Assembly (NCBI RefSeq): GCF_032062135.1
Contig: NC_092866.1
Location: 21,559,270 to 21,623,269 of the forward strand
Source: Pyxicephalus adspersus
Lineage: Eukaryota; Chordata; Amphibia; Anura; Pyxicephalidae
Direction of reading: 5' to 3'
DNA length: 64,000 nucleotides
The position numbers and the translations under genes are program-made. Each line of letters begins with the position of its first letter. The stretch's first letter is position 1. The notes under the pieces were generated by a model, which searched no databases, was not told where the DNA came from, and saw only the letters and a program-made list of their open reading frames with translations. Positions 10,641-19,761 of the stretch are shown here, piece after piece.

Positions 10641-11396
10641 TCTCCAAGTGAAAATAAAGAAGAAAAGAGAAAGATGAGCAGAGCCAACCATCTAATGACC
10701 AATATATGACGTCTTCGCTGGCTAAATGCTAATATCTATATAAAAATAAACCAGGGTATTGGGGCTTCTAACACAATCGTCACATGTCCATTATCACAGC
10801 CAATCTACATGTCATACCAGAGCATGTTGGTGGTCAGCATGCCCACAATCTGATCGCTATCTATGACGTGATGTGATTGGCTCCCATCTACGCATGGCAT
10901 TATGACAAATATGAGATGATCACATGACAGATCATAGCCTGATCCAATGATATAATGTTAGCCTCAAGTCAACCTGGCACGACACCTGGCATTTCTTGCA
11001 CCACCGTGTACACAGCGAATCAGAACCAAGCCGGCAGTTCTTTGTGGTTGCTGATGACCCCGGATCTTATCCAGAAATATGGCACAGCAGCTTACACGTT
11101 GGGAGCGGGCGCTGGGCCATGTGCAAAGGACTGGTGTCAGCGTGTCACAGACATGACCCTGTATCACCCATGTCAGCTGATTGCCAGCTGGGCATTAGCA
11201 CAGCGCCTGGCATCACAGCCCAGGTCACCTTTTGTCCTTACAACTTCCAGATCTGTACAAACAACCCCAACAACGTGCCCACAGCTGATCCCCCCACAGG
11301 AGTCAGGCCACATGCACCAGGAGCACAGGGCACCTCCCCCCATGCCACAAAACCTGGCCCCTCATCCACCTGCCAACACATCACACAGCTGAGGCC

Positions 11397-11438
11397 AGGC
11401 ACCCCCTGTCACCATGCCACCCCCTGTCACCATGCCAC
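11397..11438 (+). repeat. Two-copy 18 bp tandem repeat
   Basis: caccccctgtcaccatgc occurs twice head to tail, followed by a decayed third unit. Confidence 0.85.
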
Positions 11439-11459
11439 CCTGCCCGCATGTCATCTTAC

Positions 11460-11660
11460 CCGGGATCCCGCCCGAGACACCAACATACGGGGTGGAGATG
11501 TAGACGGGGACCCCCTCCCCGGTGCTGATCACCGATAGATCGATCCCAGTTATCGATCCCCCCAGGAGAAGGGATGAGGAGGAGGGAGGGGGTCTCTCCC
11601 TGCAGCTCTATCAGGCCAAGTTTCCCAGTGCTGATAAAGCGGCCCCTCCAACCCCTTACG
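11460..11660 (-). other. Candidate 5'UTR exon 1, minus-strand gene
   Basis: Downstream (minus sense) of the octamer and CCAAT box, a GC-rich segment ends in atcccgg|gtaagatg, a strong donor. The frame ending ..GVPVYISTPYVGVSGG reads smoothly into the donor but has no ATG after its last upstream stop. The only late ATG gives a nine-codon uORF-like start (MLVSRAGSR) in poor context. I therefore call it untranslated, spliced to the exon at 10240-10144. The 5' limit is an estimate from promoter position. Confidence 0.4.
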
Positions 11661-11686
11661 ACGAGCGTGAGCTCTTCCCCCGCCTC

Positions 11687-11694
11687 ATTTGCAT
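11687..11694 (-). promoter_or_regulatory. Octamer motif
   Basis: ATGCAAAT on the minus strand (atttgcat on plus): an exact POU/Oct-factor octamer. It lies 20 bp downstream, in minus sense, of the CCAAT box, the usual promoter order. Confidence 0.6.
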
Positions 11695-11709
11695 ATCTGT
11701 GTCCTCGGC

Positions 11710-11722
11710 GCTGATTGGCTGC
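11710..11722 (-). promoter_or_regulatory. CCAAT box (NF-Y type)
   Basis: Minus strand gcagccaatcagcg is a near-perfect NF-Y site with the extended flanks. With the octamer it argues for a minus-strand start site near 11.64-11.67 kb, although NF-Y sites work in both directions. Confidence 0.6.
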
Positions 11723-12451
11723 CCGGCTGAGCCCCCGGCTGGTGATCTGGGAGAAGTGCGCAGCTCGGTTTAGTGAGTGCGTGGAGGAGGAGGAGGTGGC
11801 GGCAAGACGTGTCTGCCAGGGGCTCCCGCTATCACAGCTGGGGCTACCCCTACCTCCGGCTTCCTCCGCCTCCTCCTCCGCCCTGTATCAGCCATAATCA
11901 ATGTGAGCCGTGCGCTGCTGAACTCACTCACCCGGGGTGGGCTGGGTTATCATCAGGCGGCTTAATATGGCCTCTTCTCCATAAACCAATAGGCAGGGTT
12001 GTTGCATAGTGCGTGACACTGGCAGGTACCATACTCCGGGTGTCCCCCTTACCGCCACACCGGACACGCGCTGGCTTCCATTCCTGTCACAACTTTCACA
12101 CGGCGAATGTAACATACTGTCATTGGCTCATGACACACGGATAAATGTGTTCTCGTAGTGTAAACCAATGTACACCATGTCAAAATTCATCAATTGCTTA
12201 TTCTTATATACATTCAAAGTAAGCTGTGACCAACCTGGGTCTTGGGTGAAAATGAAGCCGGGCCTTAAATGAGAAAAGTTCTAGTTTCCTGTATGCCTAC
12301 CATTCTGTCAAATGTGGCCCCAAGGCAATTGCCCATTGTTCCCCACCCTAAAACCGCCCCGCCTAGAGACCCCATGCATCCCCATGGTGAGTATCATGCA
12401 CATAAGGCCACCTAGGCCCTGGACACCAGAGGACTGGCATTCATTCTGCTA

Positions 12452-12839
12452 TCATGGCTGTAATATTATTGGAATCTCAGTTATCTGGCACCCACGGGGA
12501 AAGGCTTATTCCGGATAAGTGTAGTTTCCACCTAACTGAGGTTTCTCAGCCATTCACTAGACTTGAGTGGGGGGACTTGTCCTCACTCACCTCTAGTGCT
12601 GAATGGCTGAGAAAAGGGAAACCCTGATGACGAATGAGCCATCATCAGGGTTTCCCTTTTCTCAGCCAATCATGGAGCTCCGCTCACCTGATTTCTCCCT
12701 CAGCCCTAGCAAAGCTGTGATATGTGTCCTTGGATGCAGAACACATGCCACAGCTCCGCCAGGGCTGCTGGAGCAATTAAAAAAGTGGAGCTGTCGGCTG
12801 CCGGTTATCTGAGTCCCGGATAACCGGGGTCCAACTGTA
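12452..12839. mobile_element. pogo/Tigger-like MITE
   Basis: The right end reads ggataaccggggtccaactg then TA, typical of pogo/Tigger-type termini. The left end is eroded but retains cagttatctggcaccca. The interior is non-coding and holds the perfect hairpin at 12605-12667. Confidence 0.6.
12605..12667. repeat. Perfect 26 bp inverted repeat, 11 nt loop
   Basis: ggctgagaaaagggaaaccc + tgatga (12605-12630) is followed 11 bases later by its exact complement (12642-12667). A transcript would form an uninterrupted 26-27 bp stem, the size class of small hairpin precursors. Confidence 0.95.
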
Positions 12840-12930
12840 ATACATACAAGTGCTTAGCATAGGGCTGTCCTGCCCACAACTATCATGCTTCCCCCCAATG
12901 ACCTTCAACTATCATCACAGCTACCCTCCT

Positions 12931-12966
12931 GTATGTATATATTTATATATATATATATATATATAT
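12931..12966. repeat. (TA)n microsatellite
   Basis: gtatgtatatatt followed by a run of at least 12 AT repeats. Confidence 0.95.
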
Positions 12967-13310
12967 CTCCAGCCCTGGCCCTCAGGAGAGACAGGAGAAG
13001 CCCTGAGGGCCCGTGTTGGAAAGACTTGATAGCACCAGCACTTCTAGGAGTGTCCCAATTCCCCATTTGTGCTCTGTGGTTTATTGCACTGGCCCCCATG
13101 GCAATACCAAACAGAAGAGTAATCTAAGGGCCAACGGATGGAACCCTCCCACACAGGGAGAGATCAGGAGACCCAACACATCCAGAATATTATCGGGTGC
13201 CTGCTTTAACAATAGGTTTGAAAAAAAGACTGTTGACTTCTGTGGCCATGGGCATTGTGGCGCAACTCACCCCAAAATTCAGTACTGCAAGCTCACCTAT
13301 ATAGTTAGTC

Positions 13311-13757
13311 CCCGAGTTAAGGACACCCAACATATGAATGACTCCTAAATACGAACAGGGCGTCCCTGCTCATTTTTCTGCAGGACAGAGGCTTGATGGA
13401 GGGAGGGGGGGTTTGCATAACTTGGAGAAGAAATCTTTCGCTGTTCTGCAACCTCCTGTAACTAATGACCAAGACAAACTCTGCAGTCGTTCCTTTTGCA
13501 TATCAAAGCACAGCTTGCTCCAGAAGGGAATGAATGTCTAGGCTCCATAAAGTTTTTTTTTGCTTTGTGATTATTTCACAGTGATGATTTTTTACAGTAA
13601 CTGACACCACACTGCCTAATATTATGTTGAGACAAACATCTGTCCTAATGGCATTTATTATAATAATATACCTATTCTGACTTACATTACATTACAAATT
13701 CAACTTAAGAACAAACCTACAGTCCCTATCTCATGTGTAACCCGGGGACTACCTGTA
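13311..13757. mobile_element. MITE with tagtccccg(g)gtta ends
   Basis: The left end reads agttagtccccgagttaagg and the right end gtaacccggggactacctgt, inverted termini of about 17 bp with mismatches. The interior contains secondary inverted matches (aaggacaccc../..cttaagaac) and no coding. Confidence 0.75.
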
Positions 13758-14420
13758 CTGTAAACATATATATTGGTCAGAAAAAAAAATATTGTATAAT
13801 AATTGTTCATATGTCAAAATAAAATTTTCAAATTGAAACTCCTGGTTATCCATCTTTAACCAGGCTGAAAAATCTTGTTGTCTGCAGAGCTCAATAGCTC
13901 AGTCCATATCATTCATGTACAACATGAAGGTATTTAAGATCCATTTGGCTCCTGCATTTATGATTTTACCAGATTAGTCTCCTCTGTATATTTTAGGATT
14001 ACCAGTTTAGAAGGATGGGGTACTCTTGTGCTATACCCTAACTATATACTGTATGGCCCTCTCCCTTTTTAGTGAATGGGTGACATTTGAATAAAAGCAA
14101 AATGTATTCTAAATGTCACATTTTTAAAAAATTAGCAGAAGGAAAATATTACTGATCATTTTCATACCTTCTATGTCAACAAACTGTTAGCATTGGCTAT
14201 TTGGGAGCCCCTTTATAATTGTAGAAGGACCCCTACAAGGATTCCTATTGGTGGACTGGACAGTTTGGTATGGCAAAACTCCATATACATTACAGGGATA
14301 TTTCTGGTGCTTTTGGAATGTTTTAAACATAGTGGCTATAAACTGTATTTCCTTTACATCTCCAACCTTGTAACAGGAAGCTGTGTACACACTGCTCTAT
14401 GTCTGGATGCTGCAGATAAT
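13758..14420. other. Intergenic upstream of the peptide-gene candidate
   Basis: AT-rich and largely free of the repeats seen elsewhere. No gene recognised. Confidence 0.4.
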
Positions 14421-14422
14421 TA

Positions 14423-14455
14423 TTAAAAATGACCACACCTAGAATGAATCCAGAG
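14423..14455 (+). promoter_or_regulatory. TATA-like box of the peptide-gene candidate
   Basis: ttaaaaa (14423-14429) lies 63-69 bases before the ATG at 14492. A start about 30 bases downstream would give a short 5'UTR of roughly 37 bases (gagtaacattattcc..). Confidence 0.35.
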
Positions 14456-14491
14456 TAACATTATTCCAGAAACTGACAACACAGCAACAAC

Positions 14492-14566
14492 ATGAGGCTC
14501 TTAGGTCAAGCAATGCTGCTAGTTCCAGTGCTTGTTCTTGGCTTGGCTTTCACCGCTCATGGCGTG
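14492..14566 (+). CDS. Candidate secreted peptide, signal-peptide exon
   Basis: The ATG (A at -3) opens 25 codons: MRLLGQ, an uninterrupted hydrophobic core (AMLLVPVLVLGLAF), then TAHGV. This is a textbook secretory signal with a small-residue cleavage region near Ala-His-Gly. The reading frame stops at a donor (gtg|gtatga) in phase 0; unspliced, the next codons are GTA TGA. Gene order (TATA-like box, very short 5'UTR, signal on its own exon) is usual for vertebrate cytokine, chemokine or host-defence peptide genes. Downstream candidate exons are at 15079, 16472 and 16754. I do not recognise the family. Fewer than 30 codons could occur by chance, so the call depends on the combined context. 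Confidence 0.45.
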
Positions 14567-15078
14567 GTATGAAGGCCACTAAAGAGTCACAGACCTCACA
14601 CATACATATATGAGAATTTTTTTTCTTTGTACTCACTGCTGGTGGTTTTCACTATTTCTGGCTAAGCACCAGAGGGCATCAGAGCTGCTGCAGTGTCACC
14701 TTCTTGCCATAAGGAAACTACAAGTCCCATGATTCCTTGCATTGTCTATTAGGAATATGTATATTTATACTTGTAGTCTCAACTTTCTACATCACAACTG
14801 GGTGGCCACAAAGGGAGACATTCTGATCAGAGTATGAATTGTAGCCACAGGGATTAAGGATATGCAGATATCTGCAAAGTATTTTGGGTATTTATGGGGT
14901 CAATTAAACTCATGTTTTAGATGAAGAAATGTATTCTTTAGATACGCTTTGATATTCTAAGCCAGTGAGCGCTGCTATATTGGTTTTTATCCAGATTCAT
15001 ATATATGGTGATTTGTCTTTGCTAGAGTTATGTGAGGTCCTCTTCTCACTATAACAAACCTATGCTTTATTCATGTAG

Positions 15079-15127
15079 GGCAATACAAGGTTTCCCAGTG
15101 ACCCAACAGGGCATTGGGATTGCAAAG
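15079..15127 (+). CDS. Candidate secreted peptide, exon 2
   Basis: Acceptor ctttattcatgtag and donor aag|gtaaga bound a 49-base segment. In phase with the signal exon it reads GNTRFPSDPTGHWDCK plus one base (phase 0 in, phase 1 out). It would supply the start of the mature peptide, with one cysteine. Joined to the exon at 16472 it closes after 14 more residues, giving a 55-residue precursor. Because 49 is not a multiple of three, skipping this exon changes the downstream frame completely. Confidence 0.35.
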
Positions 15128-15699
15128 GTAAGATTATTGAGATGTTAAGTCTGGCATAAAAGTGAACCTGTTAAGCTGTTGTATTTGTCCTGGTGACAAT
15201 TTCAGCAGACAGTAAGGGGTACATCTCCCACAGCAATATAAACAGCAATGGGCACTTGTAAAGCAAACAATGTAGAAGCCATACTGCAGGACAAAAGGGA
15301 AAACTGCATTTATACATACAAGAAATCTACAGATACACATATGCAAATATCAATCCTCCAACACAGTGTTTCTTTTTACCTAAATAAATAAATAAAGACC
15401 TAATAAAAATGAATAAAATCACACTAGACTTACAACATAAAGAAACCTAAATACATAGTGGAAATAGACATAAGAACAAAAGAGCATATGCAATCAGTCC
15501 AATAGATATTATTCTAAATGACAACATTTCAGCTACAATTAAAAATATGTATATAGTCAGTTGGATACAATATTTTGTAAATGTATTATTTTCTTTGGAA
15601 TACAAAGTGACAAACCAGATTTCTTAAACAGCATTTCTCGTTTGAGCTATCCAAACTACTGAATTAAACATAATAGTAAAGAGAAGGATAGAAAAGACA

Positions 15700-15910
15700 G
15701 GCTTTTATAGGCAGGACATGTATTTAAAACCTTTTGCTTTATTGAGTATCAATTTTCCTACACAGAGTCTTAACGTGCTAGACCTTAGCTAACACAGTTC
15801 CACTATGCTAGGATTGCATGTGATGTCAGCAAGGTCTCAGTCCCAATGCGTTTTGCCCTAATGGGCTTCCTCAGGGGATTGGGGGACCTTGAAAACTGAA
15901 AACATAATAC
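15700..15910. repeat. Dispersed repeat (gcgttttgccc..cttcctcagggg)
   Basis: Contains caatgcgttttgccctaatg followed by ggcttcctcaggggatt. A related block (acacgtttcgcagacaaggt .. cgcttcctcaggga) is at 20440-20640. Family unknown. Confidence 0.5.
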
Positions 15911-16039
15911 CATCAGCATATCTCAACAGTGGTATCCATTATTGTATTTAAAATCCCATCAATGAAACATAAGTTATTATAAGTTATCCGAGGAGCATAT
16001 AATGTTTGATAGATGTGGTACAAAAGACTGACTTACTTG

Positions 16040-16235
16040 TTGTTGGTACATGGACTGTTAGGTTAATTGGCTTCCCCCTAAAACAGACCTTAGACTGTAT
16101 TAATGACACACAACTATGGTAGGGACATTATATTGTGAGCTTCTTTGAGGGACACCTAGTGACATGACTATGGACTTTGTACAAGGCTGCGTAATATGTT
16201 GGCACTATATAAATACTGTGTAAAAATATTAACTG
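16040..16235 (+). mobile_element. tRNA-derived SINE, 3' part
   Basis: Body sequence shared with 5801-6144: gttaggttaattggcttccc, cttagactgtattaatgaca, ..gtagggacattatattgtga, ..gtgtaaaaatatt tail. The Pol III head is missing. This copy is uninterrupted at the TTAA used as insertion target in the 33474 copy. Confidence 0.75.
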
Positions 16236-16375
16236 TGTCCCTTTTAAAGGGACCCCTTTTCTCCCTTCTGGCCTGATAAATTTGTTGTCAATGAGACAGG
16301 AAGCAAGAGAAAATGTTTACAAAGAAGGCCCAGGTAGCAGTAAGGACCACAGGGGTTCTAATCAATCCCCTTTTA
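16236..16375. repeat. Dispersed repeat (tgataaatttgttgtca family)
   Basis: ccttctggcctgataaattt, gttgtcaatgagacaggaag and gtagcagtaaggaccac match the order in 8815-9045. It ends about 95 bases before the acceptor of the exon at 16472. Confidence 0.6.
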
Positions 16376-16471
16376 ATCTTCAGCAGGAACTCTAATATAT
16401 ATGAACATGTTTGGGTGCTGGTGGTGGGATTATACTGTGTGTGTAACAAAAACTTGTATTTATCTTTGCAG

Positions 16472-16579
16472 AACAGAGGCCTCCTGTTGTCTTACACAAA
16501 CCCTGCTCCTTCTAGTGTACTCCGATGGCAGCTTAAAAACAGAACAGACCTCACAGGGCCACATGCAAGTGAATGTAAG
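16472..16579 (+). CDS. Candidate secreted peptide, exon 3
   Basis: A strong acceptor (gtatttatctttgcag) and a donor (aag|gtacat) bound 108 bases. (a) Spliced after exon 2, it reads EQRPPVVLHKPCSF then TAG (16513-16515). The mature peptide would then have two cysteines 13 residues apart (CKEQRPPVVLHKPC). (b) Spliced directly to the signal exon, it is open throughout in phase 0 (NRGLLLSYTNPAPSSVLRW .. PHASECK) and continues into exon 4. (c) A third frame contains a CC pair (TEASCCLTQT) and also stays open to exon 4, but needs an upstream exon of a different phase. In (a) the stop lies 64 bases before the exon end, so the spliced message with exon 4 could be open to nonsense-mediated decay. I cannot decide between these from sequence alone. 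Confidence 0.35.
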
Positions 16580-16753
16580 GTACATAAAGCAATACAGGTA
16601 TCTCTGTAACCAAATACATGACAAGGGTAAGGAGTATTGCAGGTTGTCTATCAGTGTCGCCCTTTCACAGGCTGACAGCAGTCAGGGAAGGGCTGTCAGT
16701 GTCAGAATAGATTAGCTCAGTGAATTTCTCCTCCCACTGTGCTTTTCGCCCAG

Positions 16754-16946
16754 GGCCTCAGCCAGGTTCTGCTGGAGAAAAGGATTCCTTTCCCACACAA
16801 CAATCATCAGACAATTCAGCTGCAAATCAGAGGCCGCTCAGTGCAGCTCCCAATGGCCAGACTGCACATACTCCAAGCTGTGCTGTGTTGCATCTGCTTA
16901 TTAAACTTGGATTATTTAATAAAATTTAGGGATCAATTATAATAAA
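16754..16946 (+). CDS. Candidate secreted peptide, terminal exon
   Basis: A very strong acceptor (ctcccactgtgcttttcgcccag) is followed by a non-repetitive, relatively GC-rich exon and two AATAAA signals (16918-16923 and 16941-16946). All three frames are open for much of its length. In the phase-0 model (signal exon + 16472 exon) it adds 62 residues (GLSQVLLEKRIPFPHNNHQ ..) with stop at 16940-16942, for a total of 123 residues. In a second frame it is cysteine-rich (six Cys in 48 codons, ending DCTYSKLCCVASAY) and stops at 16902-16904, just before the first AATAAA. In the exon 1-2-3 model it is 3'UTR. The exon boundary is better supported than the reading frame. Confidence 0.35.
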
Positions 16947-17404
16947 AGCCATGGTAACCAGCCACGTTTTCATTATAATAAAGCGGCCAACTGATTGGTT
17001 AGCAGAGGTTACTGCATTCTCTTTACGGTTTTTGTTTGCAGTATTGAGTACGTACGTGGATCTAGTCACCATTGCAATTCATTTTCTATCAGTGCAATTC
17101 AATTATATTATGGTATTAAAGGCATCACAAAATATTACATGCCATTGCAAAGGAAACTTTATGTAAGCATTGCAGCAGCTATGCCAACCCAAAAATTCAG
17201 AGTCTGTTTTTTTACTACTCTCCCTTTGTATGATGTACAAATCTCTTTTCTATTCTTTTGCCAGGTGACCTCTATTTGGTAGTCCTGATATTTGTGATAC
17301 GCAAACATTGTGTGCATTTGATGTTTTTGTAGTTTATAACTTTTATCATAGTAGTGTGTCTTATTTTATTTTATACATTGAATAAAATTCTCTGTTTTTT
17401 GTTA
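16947..17404. other. Intergenic, nothing recognised
   Basis: T-rich sequence between the terminal exon's poly(A) signals and the minisatellite. Open frames are overlapping and featureless. Confidence 0.45.
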
Positions 17405-17629
17405 TGTAGGCAAATGTGACACAGCACAGCTCCACACCCTTGGTAAGCCGGGTGTAATTCTCAGTATGTGTATTTATCATGTAGGCACAGTACAACTTCT
17501 GCTCTGTGTGCTGAATGTAATTCTCATTATCTGTTCTCATTCACTTCTCATGTATGGACTCTGCACAGTAACAATTCTGTTTTGAATGTTTGTGTCATTT
17601 TCAGTGTCTGTTTTTATGCAGTATGCATA

Positions 17630-17880
17630 GACCAGCCTTTTTCAACCTTTTTCACCCCTGAGGATGCCTGGAAATAATTGTCTGGTCATAGAGAACCTCT
17701 AATAAAACTATAGAAGGGTAATGGAAAAAAATGCACCTTACATTTGTGGTCAGTGGAAAGAATGTCCCCCTTACAGATATTTATAAAAAAATATGTCTCA
17801 TTATGTCATGTCAATCAGCCAAAGTTCAAGATGCCTCTGAAAAGCCCTAGGGTTTAATGGAAACCTGGTTAACAATGACC
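17630..17880. mobile_element. hAT-type MITE inside the minisatellite
   Basis: Starts ccagcctttttcaacctttt and ends with ggtttaatggaaacctggtt. The interior (agaacctctaataaaactat .., ggaaagaatgtcccccttac) matches 7003/7440 in order. It separates unit 3 from unit 4. Confidence 0.65.
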
Positions 17881-18164
17881 ATTATAGACTGCACAGGGCC
17901 ACTTCTCTTGTTCCATACATTGGACGTAATTCTCTACACCTGTTCTTATGTTGTACAGTATGTATAAACAAAGCACAGTGCCACTTCTTTGTTCCATATG
18001 CTGGGCGTTAAATTCAATATCTGTACTTATACTGTTTGTATGACTTCTACACAGTATCACTCATGTTCTGTAAGCTCAGTATAATTCTTAGTATTTGGAC
18101 TTTTACTATTGTATATTATCTGCCTAGTACCACTTATTTTAAATTGTGTGTAATTCTCAGTATC

Positions 18165-18285
18165 TTTCTTAACCTTTTTACCCCTTAGAAACCCCTAAAA
18201 TAGTTCCCTGATCTCAGGGAACCCTATCTACAACTAATCTATTAGGGCTCATTGAACCTTTTAAACTGGTGACCACTTTTTCATA
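18165..18285. mobile_element. Second hAT-type MITE relic in the minisatellite
   Basis: ttcttaacctttttacccct, ..gatctcagggaaccctatc and ..attgaaccttttaaac follow the same family pattern, with eroded ends. Confidence 0.5.
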
Positions 18286-18500
18286 TTCTGTTCCTGGGTA
18301 CAATTTCAGTAGCTGTTTTTTTATATGTATAGACAATGCTGTGTAGCATTTCCTATTTCACTGGATAGGTATAATTTTAAGTATATATTTGTATTTTGTA
18401 TATGGTGGCTGCTCTATGGCTATTCTCTTATTTAGAATAATAGGCGTTTTCCAATTTCCTGTAGCACCTACTTACTGTATCCCAGAGATCTTTATGAATA

Positions 18501-19353
18501 ACCATTACATATTAGCTTACCAAAGAGAAAAGGCAAATATTCGCATTTTTGTCAGTGTATGTTTTTTGGATAGTTAAAAAAAGGAAACGTGTGTAAGAAA
18601 GCAGCCCTCCATTAAGGGCCTTACACAAAAACGTGTTGCGTTAGCTCAGCCTAGTCATTATTAAAGAGCTGTCAATGACCCCAACAGACCTGAAAATCAG
18701 GAAATGATCCCCAATACAAAATCCTGAATATATTTTCCTGCCTTTAAAAATATTATGACAAAGATAAAATGTATATTTCCTCTTTAGCAAGCAATCCAGC
18801 ACATTTAGGAACATAGGCCCTATTGACATATAAAATATATTTTTTTTATTTTCTCTTTTATTTACTCATTGTGCTTTAAGGAGAACATTTATTATGGAAT
18901 GTTGTGCCCACAAAAAGCAATAAGGGACAAATAGCTATCTACCAGCATTGCATGTAGCCTCCTTCCAGCTAATATATAGAGGAACCTATCTGTGCTTCCT
19001 CTGCTCAGCAATGACAGGTGATTTGATCTCTGTAATGATCAAGAAACAGCAGCTGAAGTATAGAAATCACAGACATACAGAAGGAATGCAGCAGAATCAA
19101 AGAGACATCACTAAACCTAACTCCAAATGTTACTAGATTAGCAGTCAAAAGCAGCAGTAGCAGATGATCTATTTTAAATATATGGTACCCACAGACCTAA
19201 ATTTGCATTATTATCAGGAACACAGTAATGTAGTTATACATATCTAGATAGTGGTGTCTGAAAACATCTAATTTGTTACACAAATGCTCTTTGCATTAAT
19301 AGTCTAAATTTTTTCCTAAATAATAACATTTTAGTCTCTTCAGCAGATTCTGG
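18501..19353. other. Intergenic, nothing recognised
   Basis: AT-rich; short open frames on both strands show no domains. Confidence 0.45.
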
Positions 19354-19761
19354 ATAAGGGGTGGGCAAACTTTTTCACTTAGGGGTCACAATCTGATCTA
19401 AAATATGGCAGCAGGGCCAGGCTGATGGATGAGTGGGTACCACTGAACGTGATGTCATGATGGCATAACCTCACCCACTCTCCCATCGCAGATCTGAGCC
19501 TCTGAGTGGGTGGGTTGTTCTGCCCACTTCCCCGAGCCCGGGATTTGTACAGGGGACATGGTCTGTGGCTCTGGCTGGTGTGGCCCTCCAGCGGGGTGCT
19601 TCTCCTGAGCCCACTCAGAGGGCACTGGCCAGAGCCGCGGACCGCCGCCCGTTTTATCTGGCCCGTTAAACACTCTCTACTTCAGCGGAGCCACTGAAGT
19701 AGAGAGAGAGTTCAACTGGCCGGATAAAAAAGCCAAACGGGCCATAGTTTGCCCATGCCTG
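19354..19761. mobile_element. hAT-type non-autonomous element, ~408 bp
   Basis: Left end ggggtgggcaaactttttca, right end gggccatagtttgcccatgc then ctg: inverted hAT/Charlie-like termini. GC-rich interior with cccactctcccatcgcagat, shared with 36575-36868 and 61009-61262. Long open frames on both strands (e.g. 19455-19673) are products of GC-richness. A smaller inverted pair (actctctacttcagcggagc / ccactgaagtagagagag) lies near 19671-19706. Confidence 0.8.

Larger units (their letters stand above)
11440..12075. promoter_or_regulatory. CpG-rich promoter region, possibly bidirectional
   Basis: This is the only GC- and CpG-rich stretch of any length in the window, with many CG dinucleotides (cgacgagcgtgag, gtgcgcagctcgg, ggcggcaagacg, gccgtgcgctg) in an otherwise CpG-poor sequence. 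It contains a CCAAT box, an octamer and purine/pyrimidine-rich GGAGG blocks typical of TATA-less housekeeping promoters. A good minus-strand donor is at 11460 and another (cgg|gtgagt) near 11937. A weaker plus-strand donor (aat|gtgagc) lies near 11901, so divergent transcription is possible. Overlapping open frames in all frames here reflect GC-richness, not coding. Confidence 0.65.
17405..18500 (+). repeat. Degenerate ~75-80 bp minisatellite, about 10 units
   Basis: Units share the order 'gcacagtgccacttct', '..tgctgggtgtaattctcagta', 'tctgtacttat', '..gtatgtatagac'. Unit starts are visible near 17424, 17485, 17566, 17890, 17971, 18051, 18123, 18285, 18338 and 18407. Units are strongly diverged, so the array is old. 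Two hAT-type MITEs (17630-17880 and about 18165-18285) interrupt it and shift the phase. Confidence 0.75.

Noticed and set aside
10511..10702. 63-codon minus frame with a signal-peptide-like start.
   Set aside because: Overlaps relics of the cacttcctgtc repeat; no splice or promoter support.
10955..11538. Two overlapping long plus-strand frames (145 and 180 codons).
   Set aside because: They overlap in different frames, have Pro/His/Thr-rich low-complexity products, include the 18 bp tandem repeat, and lie over a CpG-rich promoter where stops are rare.
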